DNA from: RPQJ01 sp046347155
GTDB lineage: Bacteria > Pseudomonadota > Gammaproteobacteria > Steroidobacterales > Steroidobacteraceae
NCBI GenBank assembly: GCA_046347155.1
Contig: JAXMGT010000001.1
Location: forward strand, 1,364,001 to 1,428,000
Reading direction: 5' to 3'
DNA length: 64,000 nt
Shown here: piece by piece, positions 26,254-36,506 of the stretch
Layout of the letters: each line of letters starts with the position of its first letter
How positions within the stretch are numbered: the first letter of the stretch is position 1
The notes under the pieces: generated by a model
Seen by the model: only the letters and a program-made list of their open reading frames with translations
Told to the model about the DNA's origin: nothing
Databases searched by the model: none
Made by a program: the position numbers and the translations under genes

Positions 26254-27750
26254 ATGGCACACACATTCGATGGTCTCCGCAGGTACTCCCTCCTCGCAGT
26301 GTTGATCGTGGCCGCTGTGATCGCTGGCCCGGTCCAGGCAGGCATGTCCTTCACCGGCATCTCGAGCGGCGCGCCGAAGATCTCGGGCACCCCGCCGACG
26401 ACGGCGATTGCCGGCGGCAACTACAGTTTCCAGCCGACCGCCAGCGACCCGAACGGCGACCGGCTGACGTTCGCCATCAACAAGAAGCCCGGCTGGGCGC
26501 GCTTCGATACGGCGACTGGCCGCCTGTATGGGGTGCCGACGGCCGCCGATGCAGGGCGCACGCGCGACATCGTGATCTCGGTCAGCGACGGCAGGAATGT
26601 CTCTCGCCTGCCGAAGTTCACGCTCCGTGTGACAACGGGCAGCGCACCCACGATCTCCGGAACTCCGCCGACGACCGTGACCGCGGGCTCGGCCTACGAC
26701 TTCAAGCCCGCAGCCGCCGACCCGGACGGCCAGGCGCTCACGTTCGCCGTGATCAACAAGCCGACCTGGGCCAGCTTCGACTCAGCGACGGGCCGGTTGT
26801 CCGGTACGCCGGGTGCCGTGAGCGCCGGCACCTATTCGAACGTCGGGATCTCGGTCACCGACGGCGCCACGACGGCGAGCCTGTCGCCGTTCACGATCAC
26901 GGTCACCACGCAGGCGAACACGCCTCCGACGATTTCGGGGACGCCCGCGACCTCGGTGCAGGCGGGCAATGCCTACGACTTCCGCCCGACCGCGGCGGAT
27001 GCCGACGGCAACGCGCTGCGCTTCTCGGTCGTCAACCCGCCGTCCTGGGCGTCGTTCGACGCCGCGACGGGCCGCCTGACCGGCACGCCGCTGTCTTCGA
27101 ACGCCGGGACGTATTCCCAGATCGTGATCTCGGTGTCGGACGGCAAGGACGTGGCGTTCCTGCCGATGTTCTCGATCACGGTCACCTCGCCGCCGCCCCC
27201 GGCGCCGACCAACAACCCCCCGACGATCTCCGGGTCGCCGTCCACCACGGCCAAGGCCGGCCAGCCCTACGCGTTCGCGCCGACGGCTTCGGACCCGGAC
27301 GGGCAGGCGCTGACCTTCTCGATCACGGGCAAGCCCTCGTGGGCGACGTTCGACACGAAGACCGGAACGCTGTCGGGTACGCCGGGCGACACGAGCGTCG
27401 GGACCTACGGCCCGATCACGATCAGCGTGTCGGACGGTACGGCCAGCACGACGCTGCCCTCGTTCTCGATCGTCGTGGCCGCCGCCACCACCGGCTGGGC
27501 GACGCTCAGCTGGGTTGCGCCGACCCAGAACGTGGATGGCACGCCGCTCACGGACCTCGCGGGCTACCGCGTGCTGTACGGGCAGTCGGCGACGACGCTG
27601 GACAGCAGCCTGCAGGTTGCCGGCGCAGCGATCACCACTGCGACGGTCCAGGGGCTCAAGGCGGGCACCTGGTACTTCGCGGTGAAGGCGTACACGGCGG
27701 ACGGCTCCGAGAGCGATCTCTCGACGCCTGTGTACAAGGTCATCCAGTAA
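26254..27750 (+). CDS. Secreted protein with four Ig-like (He_PIG/cadherin-like) repeats and a FN3-like domain
   Basis: Exported protein of 498 residues, possibly an adhesin or matrix protein. A Sec signal peptide covers about residues 1–29 (ending GPVQAG). Four repeats of about 95 residues follow (about 40–130, 130–222, 224–316, 325–410). Each begins with PTISGTP-like sequence and contains the DPDGQALTFSI…P.WA.FD..TG.LSGTP pattern of putative Ig domains, ending in SVSDG…F.I.V. The last ~85 residues (WATLSWVAPTQNVDGTPL…WYFAVKAYTADGSES) look like a fibronectin type III domain. There is no PEP-CTERM tail and no membrane anchor. The start ATG 26254 is preceded by GAAGAGG. It is preceded by a c-di-GMP riboswitch and sits between prsK and prsR, which are normally neighbours. 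Confidence 0.88.
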   Translation: MAHTFDGLRRYSLLAVLIVAAVIAGPVQAGMSFTGISSGAPKISGTPPTTAIAGGNYSFQPTASDPNGDRLTFAINKKPGWARFDTATGRLYGVPTAADAGRTRDIVISVSDGRNVSRLPKFTLRVTTGSAPTISGTPPTTVTAGSAYDFKPAAADPDGQALTFAVINKPTWASFDSATGRLSGTPGAVSAGTYSNVGISVTDGATTASLSPFTITVTTQANTPPTISGTPATSVQAGNAYDFRPTAADADGNALRFSVVNPPSWASFDAATGRLTGTPLSSNAGTYSQIVISVSDGKDVAFLPMFSITVTSPPPPAPTNNPPTISGSPSTTAKAGQPYAFAPTASDPDGQALTFSITGKPSWATFDTKTGTLSGTPGDTSVGTYGPITISVSDGTASTTLPSFSIVVAAATTGWATLSWVAPTQNVDGTPLTDLAGYRVLYGQSATTLDSSLQVAGAAITTATVQGLKAGTWYFAVKAYTADGSESDLSTPVYKVIQ

Positions 27751-27757
27751 TCGAGCG

Positions 27758-27784
27758 GGCGGCCCGGCCTTGGGCCGGGCCGCC
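27758..27784. other. Strong hairpin between the Ig/FN3 gene and prsR
   Basis: A perfect 12-bp stem GGCGGCCCGGCC/GGCCGGGCCGCC with a 3-nt loop, 7 bp after the stop codon. No T-run follows, so it is either a weak terminator or a 3'-end stabilising structure for the riboswitch-controlled mRNA. Confidence 0.7.
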
Positions 27785-27902
27785 ATCCTGGTGTGTCGCG
27801 CGACGACGACCGCCGGATGCACCGGCCGCGTCACGAAGTCCGGCTTCGACTCGCGGTATGATCCGCGGCTGCGGCCCAACGTGGTCGCGCGCGGAGACCG
27901 CA

Positions 27903-29270
<1,368 letters not shown>

Positions 29271-29285
29271 GGCGGCTGATCGCCC

Positions 29286-30788
29286 GTGCCGCGGATCCCA
29301 CGCAACTTCCTGCTGGTCTGCCTGATGCTGGGTGCGACGGTGGCCGCACTTTGGCCATCGGCCGCGTCGCTGTCCGCGAGTTGGGAGGACACGGGCAGCC
29401 TGACGTACACACACGGTTACGCGATCGTGGCCGTCGTGGCCTGGCTGTTGTGGCGTTCGAGACGCAGGGTCGAGGCCGAGCCCTTGCGGCCTTGCTGGCC
29501 CGCCGTTGCCGCGCTCGGCGGATCCGGCGTGCTCTGGTATCTGGCCTGGTCGTCGGGCATCCAGATCGTCCACGAGTCCCTGCTGCCGCCGACGATGCTG
29601 GCGGCGGTCCTGGCCGTTGCCGGATGGCGCGTGGCGGCGCTTTGTGCGTTTCCGGTCGGCTACCTGTACTTCGCCGTGCCGGTGTGGGGCGTGTTGAATG
29701 ACGGGCTCCAGTCGCTGACGACGACGAGCGTCTCCGTGCTGCTCCGTTTCACGGGCGTGCGGGCCTACGTCGAAGGCAATTTCGTCCACATCCCGGCGGG
29801 CACGTTCGAGATTGCCGGCGGCTGCAGCGGCTTGCATTTCCTAATCGTCGCACTGGCGATCGCGGCGTTGCAGGGAGAACTGGAGCGCGTCGGTCTTCGA
29901 ACGCGCGTGCTCCTGCTGGTGCTGGCCGGGTCGATGGCCGTCGTCACGAACTGGGTGCGGGTGTACGGCATCATCCTGAATGGCTATTTCACGGACATGC
30001 GGGGTTACCTCGTGGCCGTCGACCACTACAGGTACGGCTGGATCCTGTTCGCATTGATGATGTGCCTGTATTTCTGGGCATCGCGTCGGGTGTTGTCGAA
30101 GGAGCCCGTTGCCGTTCCCGTCGACGGGCCTGGACCGGTGGCCGACAGGGTGCCCTTGCCGGCGCTGGCCGCCGCGTTCGTCGCACTCGCCGTGGCGCCG
30201 GGGCTCAGCCAGCTGAGTGAACACCACGTCGTTCGAGGAGCCGCGCGCGTGCTGCTTCCGCCGGGCCAGCGTGGCTGGTCCGGACCCTTGCCCGCGGAAA
30301 CCGATTGGGCCCCGCTCTACCCGGGTGCGGACGCGTCCGCGCTGGCCGCGTACTCGACGGGGACGGGTGCCGTCCTCGTGTACGTAAACGTTTATCGTTA
30401 CCAGTCCCAGGGCCATGAACTGGTCGGCTACGACAACGACCTGTTGCGTGGACTCGCGGCCGGCGTATCGCCGCGGGACGCCGAACCTGTCCGGGTCTCG
30501 GGCGGGGCTTTTACGTACACGCTGCTGCGAGTGAGGGCTGCCGGCGGCGACTTGAACACGGTCGGATACCTCCTGGTCGTCGATGGGCGTCCCGTCGACG
30601 GCGAACTGCGTTCGAAGCTCTACTATGCGGTGTCGGCGCTCGCGCGCCCGACGCCGTCAGGGATCGTGGCGGTCGCCGCGCGCTGTGCCGCGGACTGCGC
30701 CGATGCCGAGCGCGTCGTGGCGGAGTACCTGCAACTGCACGTCGGCGCCCTGGCCGGGGCCATCGCGAGGAGTGCTGAAGCACCGTGA
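29286..30788 (+). CDS. xrtA: Exosortase A (XrtA/EpsH) with fused EpsI-type domain
   Basis: Polytopic inner-membrane protease/transpeptidase that processes PEP-CTERM proteins, 500 residues. The N-terminal part has about eight hydrophobic segments and the exosortase triad: Cys180 in EIAGGCSGLHFLIVALAI, Arg225 in TNWVRVYGIILNGY and His247 in VAVDHYRYGWILF. After residue about 290 a soluble domain (to the end) resembles EpsI (DUF3485), seen in WSGPLPAETDWAPLYPGADAS and VYVNVYRYQSQGHELVGYDN. This fusion is usual for XrtA. The start is GTG 29286. The stop overlaps the GTG of prsT. Its known partner signal is VPEP…SRRR, as in the protein at 21457–21918. Confidence 0.94.
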   Translation: MPRIPRNFLLVCLMLGATVAALWPSAASLSASWEDTGSLTYTHGYAIVAVVAWLLWRSRRRVEAEPLRPCWPAVAALGGSGVLWYLAWSSGIQIVHESLLPPTMLAAVLAVAGWRVAALCAFPVGYLYFAVPVWGVLNDGLQSLTTTSVSVLLRFTGVRAYVEGNFVHIPAGTFEIAGGCSGLHFLIVALAIAALQGELERVGLRTRVLLLVLAGSMAVVTNWVRVYGIILNGYFTDMRGYLVAVDHYRYGWILFALMMCLYFWASRRVLSKEPVAVPVDGPGPVADRVPLPALAAAFVALAVAPGLSQLSEHHVVRGAARVLLPPGQRGWSGPLPAETDWAPLYPGADASALAAYSTGTGAVLVYVNVYRYQSQGHELVGYDNDLLRGLAAGVSPRDAEPVRVSGGAFTYTLLRVRAAGGDLNTVGYLLVVDGRPVDGELRSKLYYAVSALARPTPSGIVAVAARCAADCADAERVVAEYLQLHVGALAGAIARSAEAP

Positions 30789-33199
30789 ATCCGGCATTGA
30801 ACATCGTCCGAGGCACGAGGAACGGCCGCTGGGTTGCACTGGTCCTGCTGGCCTCCATGGGTTTGTCCGGCTGCGACCTGTTCGTCTCGCCTGCAGCACG
30901 TGTCGAGCGGGCAACGGCGCTGATCGCGAAGGGCGACTATCGCTCGGCTGACATCGAACTTCGCAATGCGCTCAGGAAGGACCCCGACAACCGTCGCGCG
31001 CGCGCGCTGATGGCCCGGACGGCGTACTGGCGCGGCGATGCGATGGGCGCCGACGTCGAACTCGAGCGCGCACTGTCGCTCGGCATCGATCCTGCCTCGG
31101 TCGGGCGTCTGCAGGCCGACATCCTGCGCGCCGTCGGAAAGTACGCTGAGCTCGCTGCGCTGGCGCAACGGCCGGGCTCTGGCCTCGGCGCCTACGAGCG
31201 GTCGATGTTCCGCGGCTACGCGGAACTCGGCGAGGGCGACGTGCCTGCTGCGCAAGCGGCGTTCACCGACGCGGTGACCGCGGCTCGTGGCGTCGCGGTC
31301 GCGGAGGCGTCGACGGCCCAGGCCCTCGGATTCATCGCGGCCGGAGACCTCCAGTCGGCCCTGGCCGCGTTCGACCGTGCACTTTCTGTCGATCCCGCGT
31401 ACCTGCCGGCGCTCGTGGCGCGCGCGAACCTGTGGCTGCGCAACGGGGACTTCCCGCTCGCCGAGTCGTCACTCGCGAAAGTCACCAAATGGCCGTCGCT
31501 CGCGTCGCAGCCGGTGGCCGACCGGGTCGGGTTGTTCGACATCCTGTGCGAGGCGCAACTGGGGCAGGGCAAGTTCGCCGACGCGCGACACAGCCTCGAA
31601 CAACTCGATCGGCTGGTGCCCGGATCGCCACTTGCGGCCTACCTCGGCGGCCGCATCGACCTTGCCAGCGGGAAGACGGCGGAAGCGATCTCGCAGCTCG
31701 AGCAGGCCATACGGGGAGCCCCCGACTTCCACCAGGCCCGGATGGTTCTCGGCCTCGCGCAACTGCAGCAGGGCAACTTCGCACTCGCCGAGAACGAGTT
31801 GCAGCGGGTGGTCCAGGTCGCGCCCGACAACGTCGAGGCCCGCCAACTTCTGGCCGAGGCGCAGTTGCGCCAGGGTCATGTCGATGCCGCGGCCACGGTG
31901 CTCGAGCCGGCGCTGCAGGCGGCGGCACGGCAGGGGTTGCCGTCGGTACTCGACCTCGGACGCCTGGAGGCGGCCGCGGGTCGGGGCGACGTGGCCCGCC
32001 AGGCCTTCGAGCAGGCACTCGAATCGGACCCGAAGAGCGGTGCCGCCTACCTCGGGCTCGCGTCGCTGGCCGAGTCCCAGGGCGACGTGGACGCCGCGCG
32101 CGGGTGGCTCGAGCGCTGGCGCGCCGCCGATCCGGCCGTGGCCCAGCCCCGGCTCCTGCTGGCCCGAGGTGCGTTTCGAGGTCGCGACCCGACGGCCGGC
32201 CACGCGATGCTCGCCGAGGCCGTCGCCGCCGAGCCCGGCAGCGCTACGGTCGCCGGGGCGGCCGGGTTCGTGCTGATGGAGGGCCACCTGTACGACGAGG
32301 CGCTGGGTCAGTTCCGCCGCGCGGCGACGCTGGACCCGCGCGACCCGGTGTATCCGCTCCAGGCCGCCCGCGCGCAGCTCGCGCTCGGCCAGAGTTCGGC
32401 CGCACGACAGTCCCTGGAGCGCTCACTCGTCCTCAAGCCCGACTGGGTGCCCGCCGTGCTGCTGCTGATGCAGGTGGACCTGCGGGAACGCCGGGTGCAG
32501 TCGGCGCTCGCACGGGCCGTCGGGCTGCAGAAGAGCCCCGATTCCGCGGCCATCGGTTACTTGGCCCAGGGCGACATATTGCTGTCGACTGGCCAGGCCA
32601 GGGGCGCCGAGACGGCCTACGCCGAGTCCGCGCGGCAGCGTGCCAGCCTCGAGGCGGCCATCGGCCAGGGGCGCGCCCGGCTGGCGAGCGGTGCGGCGCG
32701 CCCGGCACAACCGATCGAGTCCTGGGTGCGGGAACACCCGAACGATGTCGCCGCCCGCCTGGCCCTTGCCCAGGTCCAGCAGGCCGCCGGAGCGGTGCCC
32801 GCAGCCATCGCCGAGTACGAGAAAGCGCTGGAGCTCCGGCCCGGCACGTTGCTGGCCCTGAACAACCTGGCCTGGCTGTACGGGGAGCAGGGCGACCCCC
32901 GGGCCGAGGCAATGGCACGGCGCGCGGTGGCCGCGGCGCCAGGGGTGGGGAGCATTGCCGACACGCTGGGCTGGATACTCGTCCGGAACGGCAACCTGGA
33001 CGAGGGGCTGAAATATGTTCAGCAAGCGCATGATTTGGATAGAGAAAACCCTGAAATCGCGTATCATCTGGGCGTTGCGCTGCTGAAAGCCGGCCGCAAG
33101 GTCGAGGCCAGGACTGCGCTCGACCAGGCAATTTCAGCCGGAGGCAACGCGAGTTGGGTGCCCGCGGCACGGGCGGCCCGCGCGGAGGCGGGTTCCTGA
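30785..33199 (+). CDS. prsT: PEP-CTERM system TPR-repeat lipoprotein PrsT
   Basis: Large lipoprotein of 804 residues, thought to act in EPS assembly or export in the periplasm. It has a lipoprotein signal with lipobox LSGC near residue 30 (SMGLSGCDLF). The rest is a superhelix of TPR units, e.g. KGDYRSADIELRNALRKDPD at the start and GAVPAAIAEYEKALELRP, NLDEGLKYVQQAHDLDRENP near the end. The start is GTG 30785, overlapping the xrtA stop (GTGA). There is a 77-bp gap to the next gene, with a TAGACT box at 33258–33263 that may be a -10. Confidence 0.92.
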   Translation: MNPALNIVRGTRNGRWVALVLLASMGLSGCDLFVSPAARVERATALIAKGDYRSADIELRNALRKDPDNRRARALMARTAYWRGDAMGADVELERALSLGIDPASVGRLQADILRAVGKYAELAALAQRPGSGLGAYERSMFRGYAELGEGDVPAAQAAFTDAVTAARGVAVAEASTAQALGFIAAGDLQSALAAFDRALSVDPAYLPALVARANLWLRNGDFPLAESSLAKVTKWPSLASQPVADRVGLFDILCEAQLGQGKFADARHSLEQLDRLVPGSPLAAYLGGRIDLASGKTAEAISQLEQAIRGAPDFHQARMVLGLAQLQQGNFALAENELQRVVQVAPDNVEARQLLAEAQLRQGHVDAAATVLEPALQAAARQGLPSVLDLGRLEAAAGRGDVARQAFEQALESDPKSGAAYLGLASLAESQGDVDAARGWLERWRAADPAVAQPRLLLARGAFRGRDPTAGHAMLAEAVAAEPGSATVAGAAGFVLMEGHLYDEALGQFRRAATLDPRDPVYPLQAARAQLALGQSSAARQSLERSLVLKPDWVPAVLLLMQVDLRERRVQSALARAVGLQKSPDSAAIGYLAQGDILLSTGQARGAETAYAESARQRASLEAAIGQGRARLASGAARPAQPIESWVREHPNDVAARLALAQVQQAAGAVPAAIAEYEKALELRPGTLLALNNLAWLYGEQGDPRAEAMARRAVAAAPGVGSIADTLGWILVRNGNLDEGLKYVQQAHDLDRENPEIAYHLGVALLKAGRKVEARTALDQAISAGGNASWVPAARAARAEAGS

Positions 33200-33276
33200 A
33201 GGCTCGCACTGCGGGTCGGCCGCGTACGGCGTCACTGTTCCTGAATTGCGCTGTCAGTAGACTCTCCGGGTAGCCA

Positions 33277-33909
33277 ATGTTCTCCAGAATCCTCATAGCC
33301 GTCTTCTGCTGGCTGGCCATGGCACCTGCGATGGCTCAGCTTGCCCCAGCGTCGCCGACCGGGCCGGCGGACGCGCCTGCGAGTTCCGTCCTCAGCGCCG
33401 AGGAAGAGGCGTCGTACGTGATCGGGCCGGGCGACCAGTTGCAGGTGTTCGTGTGGCGCAATCCGGAACTCAGCACGACCGTGCCGGTGCGGCCCGACGG
33501 CAAGATTTCCACGCCGCTCGTGAATGACCTGGTCGCGGTCGGCAAGTCGCCGGCGCAGTTGTCCAAGGACATCGAACAGGTGCTGGGCGAATACATCCGC
33601 TCCCCGCAGGTGAGCGTCATCGTGCTCCAGGCGCGGAGCGCCTACAGCGAGGTGCGCGTCGTCGGCGAGGTGCTGCGCCCTCAGGCGGTGCCGTACCGCA
33701 GCGGCATGACCGTGCTCGACGTGGTGCTCGCCGTCGGCGGGCTGAATCCGTACGCGGCGGGCAATCGCGCCAAGATCGTCCGCAAGGAAAACGGCAAGGA
33801 CACGGACATCCGGGTCAAGCTCGAGGACCTGCTGAACGACGGCGACATGAGCCAGAACGTCGCGGTGAAGCCCGGCGACGTGCTCGTCGTGCCGCAGAGT
33901 CGCTGGTAG
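33277..33909 (+). CDS. XrtA-type polysaccharide export protein (Wza family)
   Basis: Periplasmic/outer-membrane polysaccharide export protein, 210 residues. The Sec signal is residues 1–21 (ending APAMAQ) without a lipobox. A Poly_export domain starts YVIGPGDQLQVFVWRNPELS with RPDGKISTPLVNDL, followed by a SLBB domain with VRVVGEVLRPQAVPYRSGMTVLDVVLAVGGLNPYA. The short form without a long C-terminal helix is the PEP-CTERM subgroup. The Wzz-like gene follows 6 bp later. Confidence 0.93.
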   Translation: MFSRILIAVFCWLAMAPAMAQLAPASPTGPADAPASSVLSAEEEASYVIGPGDQLQVFVWRNPELSTTVPVRPDGKISTPLVNDLVAVGKSPAQLSKDIEQVLGEYIRSPQVSVIVLQARSAYSEVRVVGEVLRPQAVPYRSGMTVLDVVLAVGGLNPYAAGNRAKIVRKENGKDTDIRVKLEDLLNDGDMSQNVAVKPGDVLVVPQSRW

Positions 33910-33915
33910 CGCGCG

Positions 33916-35517
33916 ATGCAGGAACAACTGCAGCTGCTGCTCGACCACGGCCGCGGGATGTGGCGGTTCCGGCGCCTGGCGCTGATCGTCGCCTGGGCGG
34001 TGTGCGCCGTCGGATGGCTGGTCGTGCTGGCATTGCCGCCGGTCTATGAGGCCAGTTCGCGCGTGTATGTCGATGCGACTGCCGTGCTCCGGCCATTGCT
34101 CCAGGGGATCGCCGTCGACCAGGACGTGGGCGCGCAACTCAACTTCGTCCGCCAGGCGATGCTGAGTCGCCCGCAACTCGAACGCGTGGCGCAGGAGAAC
34201 GACCTGTTCCTGAAGGCCCGCACGCCCGAGGCCCGGGAAGCCGTGCTGGCCGATCTCGCGACGAAGATCAACATCGAGTCGGCCGTCCAGGGCGGCGCGA
34301 ACAGCAACAGCCAGCAGGCCGGGAGCACGCTGTTCTCGATCAGTTACCGGAATTCGTCCCGCGACACGTCGCTCAACGTGGTGCGCACGCTGGTCAATTC
34401 CTTCCTCGAGAACACGATCGGCGGCAAGCGCAACGGCTCCGAGAGCGCGCAGCAGTTCCTCGAGAAGCAGATCAAGGAGTACGACCAGCGGCTCGCCGAG
34501 GCGGAGGCGCGCCTGGCGTCGTTCAAGAAGAAGTACGTGGGTCTTGCGCCGGGCGGGCAGGGCGACTTCTTCACGCGCCTGCAGACGGAGCAGGATGCCA
34601 TTCAGCGCACGCAGGCGTCGCTCAACAACGCGCTGAACCGGCGCGAGGTCATCTCGCGGCAGCTGAAGGGCGAGCAGGCCGTGATGGCCGCGCCCGCCGT
34701 CCCGGGGCAGCCGTCGCTCGCGACGCCGACCTCAGTGAAGATCCAGGAGACGGAAGCCAAGCTCCAGGAACTGCTGCTCCGCTACACGGAGAAGCATCCG
34801 GACGTGATCGCCACCGAGGAGACGCTCGCCGAGCTCAAGGCGCGGCAGCAGCAGGAGATCGACGCGATGCGCCGCTCGGCCGCCGCGGGCCAGTCGGTCG
34901 CCGGCATGGTTGCCAACCCGGTCTACCAGGCCGCACAGGCGCAGATGAACCAGGTCGACGTCGAGATCGCCTCGCTGCGCAGTGAACTCACGGTGCACCA
35001 GCAGAATGCCACCCAGCTGCGCAACCTGATGGATACCGCACCGGAAGCGGAAGCCGAGTACGCCCGGCTGACGCGTGACTACGACGTCGTCAAGGCGCAG
35101 TACAACGAACTCGTGAGCCGGCTGGACCGTGCACGCATCTCGGAACAGGCCGAGGAAACGGGCGTCGTCCGATTCGAGGTGATCGATCCGCCGAGTGTCA
35201 GCCTGAAGCCGGTCTCGCCGAACCGGCCCGTGCTGATCGCGCTCGTGCTCCTGGCCGGCATCGGCGCCGGCGGCGGCCTGGCGTTTTTCCTGAACCAGGC
35301 GCGACCCGTGTTCGACAATGTCCGTGCGCTCGCTGAGAGCACCGCACTGCCGGTCCTGGGGGCCGTGAGCCGGATATGGCGCGAGCGCCATCGCCAGCAG
35401 CGCCGGCAGGAAGTCTTCCGCGTGGCCGCGGTCGGCGGGGCGCTGGTCGGGGTCTTTCTCGTCGTGATGCTGGTCCAGGGGCCGGTTTCGCGATTCATAC
35501 ACGGCCTGGTCGGCTGA
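33916..35517 (+). CDS. XrtA-type polysaccharide chain-length determinant (Wzz family)
   Basis: Inner-membrane copolymerase, 533 residues. First membrane helix near residues 22–43 (LALIVAWAVCAVGWLVVLALP), a Wzz domain with YEASSRVYVDATAVLRPLLQG, a long periplasmic coiled coil (about 170–420) with EKQIKEYDQRLAEAEARLA, and a second helix with NRPVLIALVLLAGIGAGGG. It then has an extra C-terminal hydrophobic segment (VGGALVGVFLVVMLVQGPVS). The kinase domain is not fused; it is the next gene. Confidence 0.93.
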   Translation: MQEQLQLLLDHGRGMWRFRRLALIVAWAVCAVGWLVVLALPPVYEASSRVYVDATAVLRPLLQGIAVDQDVGAQLNFVRQAMLSRPQLERVAQENDLFLKARTPEAREAVLADLATKINIESAVQGGANSNSQQAGSTLFSISYRNSSRDTSLNVVRTLVNSFLENTIGGKRNGSESAQQFLEKQIKEYDQRLAEAEARLASFKKKYVGLAPGGQGDFFTRLQTEQDAIQRTQASLNNALNRREVISRQLKGEQAVMAAPAVPGQPSLATPTSVKIQETEAKLQELLLRYTEKHPDVIATEETLAELKARQQQEIDAMRRSAAAGQSVAGMVANPVYQAAQAQMNQVDVEIASLRSELTVHQQNATQLRNLMDTAPEAEAEYARLTRDYDVVKAQYNELVSRLDRARISEQAEETGVVRFEVIDPPSVSLKPVSPNRPVLIALVLLAGIGAGGGLAFFLNQARPVFDNVRALAESTALPVLGAVSRIWRERHRQQRRQEVFRVAAVGGALVGVFLVVMLVQGPVSRFIHGLVG

Positions 35518-35529
35518 GGGCGTCGCGGC

Positions 35530-36504
35530 ATGAGTCTCGTCGAACAGGCGCTGAAGCGGGCCAAGCAGACCGGTCGTCCGTTGCCACTGGCCGGCAGCGA
35601 ACCCGTGGCCGCCGAAGGGTCGATTCCGGCGGGAGTCGTGGGCGTCACGGGACGTCCCGATGAAGCCGCGGGCGCGTCGCCGGCCGCGGGCTCGAGCGCC
35701 TCGTCCGGCGAAACGACTTCCTCGCTCGATGCGCTCCCGACGATTGAAATCGACGCGGACGCACTGCGTCGGGCAGGGTACCTCCCACCGGTCGAGCAGG
35801 AGCGTGAAATCGCCGAGCAGTTCCGACACATCAAGCGTCCACTGCTCGCACGGGCGTTCGGTCGCGGCGCGGAACCGGTCGAGCGCGGGCGCGTGATCAT
35901 GGTCACGAGCGCGCTGCCCGGCGAAGGCAAGACGTTTTGCGCACTCAACCTGGCACGCAGCCTGTGCCTCGAGAAGGACTCGAGCGTGCTGCTGATCGAC
36001 GCGGACACGTCCCGACCGCAGGTCACCCGCACGCTGGGCCTGCAGGGCCGTGCCGGCCTCGTCGATGCGCTGCTGGATCCGCACGCCGACATCGACAGGC
36101 TGGTGACGCTCACCAGTCTGCCGAAACTGACCGTGATCCCGGCGGGACGCCCCTCCGAGACGGCCGCCGAGTTGCTGTCGAGCGCCCGGATGTCCGACAT
36201 CCTGGCCCGGCTGACGTCGAAGGACTGGCCCAACCGCGTCGTGTTGCTCGACGCGCCGCCGCTGCTCGTGACCAACGAGGCCAAGACCCTGGTCGAGGCC
36301 GCCGGCCAGGTCGTACTGGTCGTCCGCGGCGCATCGACCCCCCAGAGTGCGGTTCTCGACGCGATCGGGCACCTGCCCGAGACCAAGTTCGTCGGGCTGG
36401 TGCTGAACGAGTCGGAGACCGTGTCGGGCGTGGGTTACGGCTACGGCTACTACGGGCGCATGTACGAATACGGGCAGGACGACGAAGAACAGCGAGGGGG
36501 GTGA
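35530..36504 (+). CDS. XrtA-associated tyrosine autokinase (CpsD/EpsG-like)
   Basis: Cytoplasmic BY-kinase, 324 residues, partner of the preceding Wzz-like protein. Residues 1–100 are a variable linker. Walker A is TSALPGEGKTFCALNLA, Walker A' is VLLIDADTSRP and Walker B is VVLLDAPPLL. The tyrosine cluster that takes phosphate is near the C-terminus (GYGYGYYGRMYEYG). Phosphorylation of such clusters controls polymer length and export. It starts 12 bp after the previous stop; the next gene starts 2 bp after this stop. Confidence 0.93.
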   Translation: MSLVEQALKRAKQTGRPLPLAGSEPVAAEGSIPAGVVGVTGRPDEAAGASPAAGSSASSGETTSSLDALPTIEIDADALRRAGYLPPVEQEREIAEQFRHIKRPLLARAFGRGAEPVERGRVIMVTSALPGEGKTFCALNLARSLCLEKDSSVLLIDADTSRPQVTRTLGLQGRAGLVDALLDPHADIDRLVTLTSLPKLTVIPAGRPSETAAELLSSARMSDILARLTSKDWPNRVVLLDAPPLLVTNEAKTLVEAAGQVVLVVRGASTPQSAVLDAIGHLPETKFVGLVLNESETVSGVGYGYGYYGRMYEYGQDDEEQRGG

Positions 36505-36506
36505 CC

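Noticed and set aside
23940..27902. An upstream in-frame extension of prsR that would make a 1,776-residue protein
   Set aside because: It runs out of frame through prsK and the Ig/FN3 gene and has no homologous features; a TTG with a good ribosome site lies at 27903.
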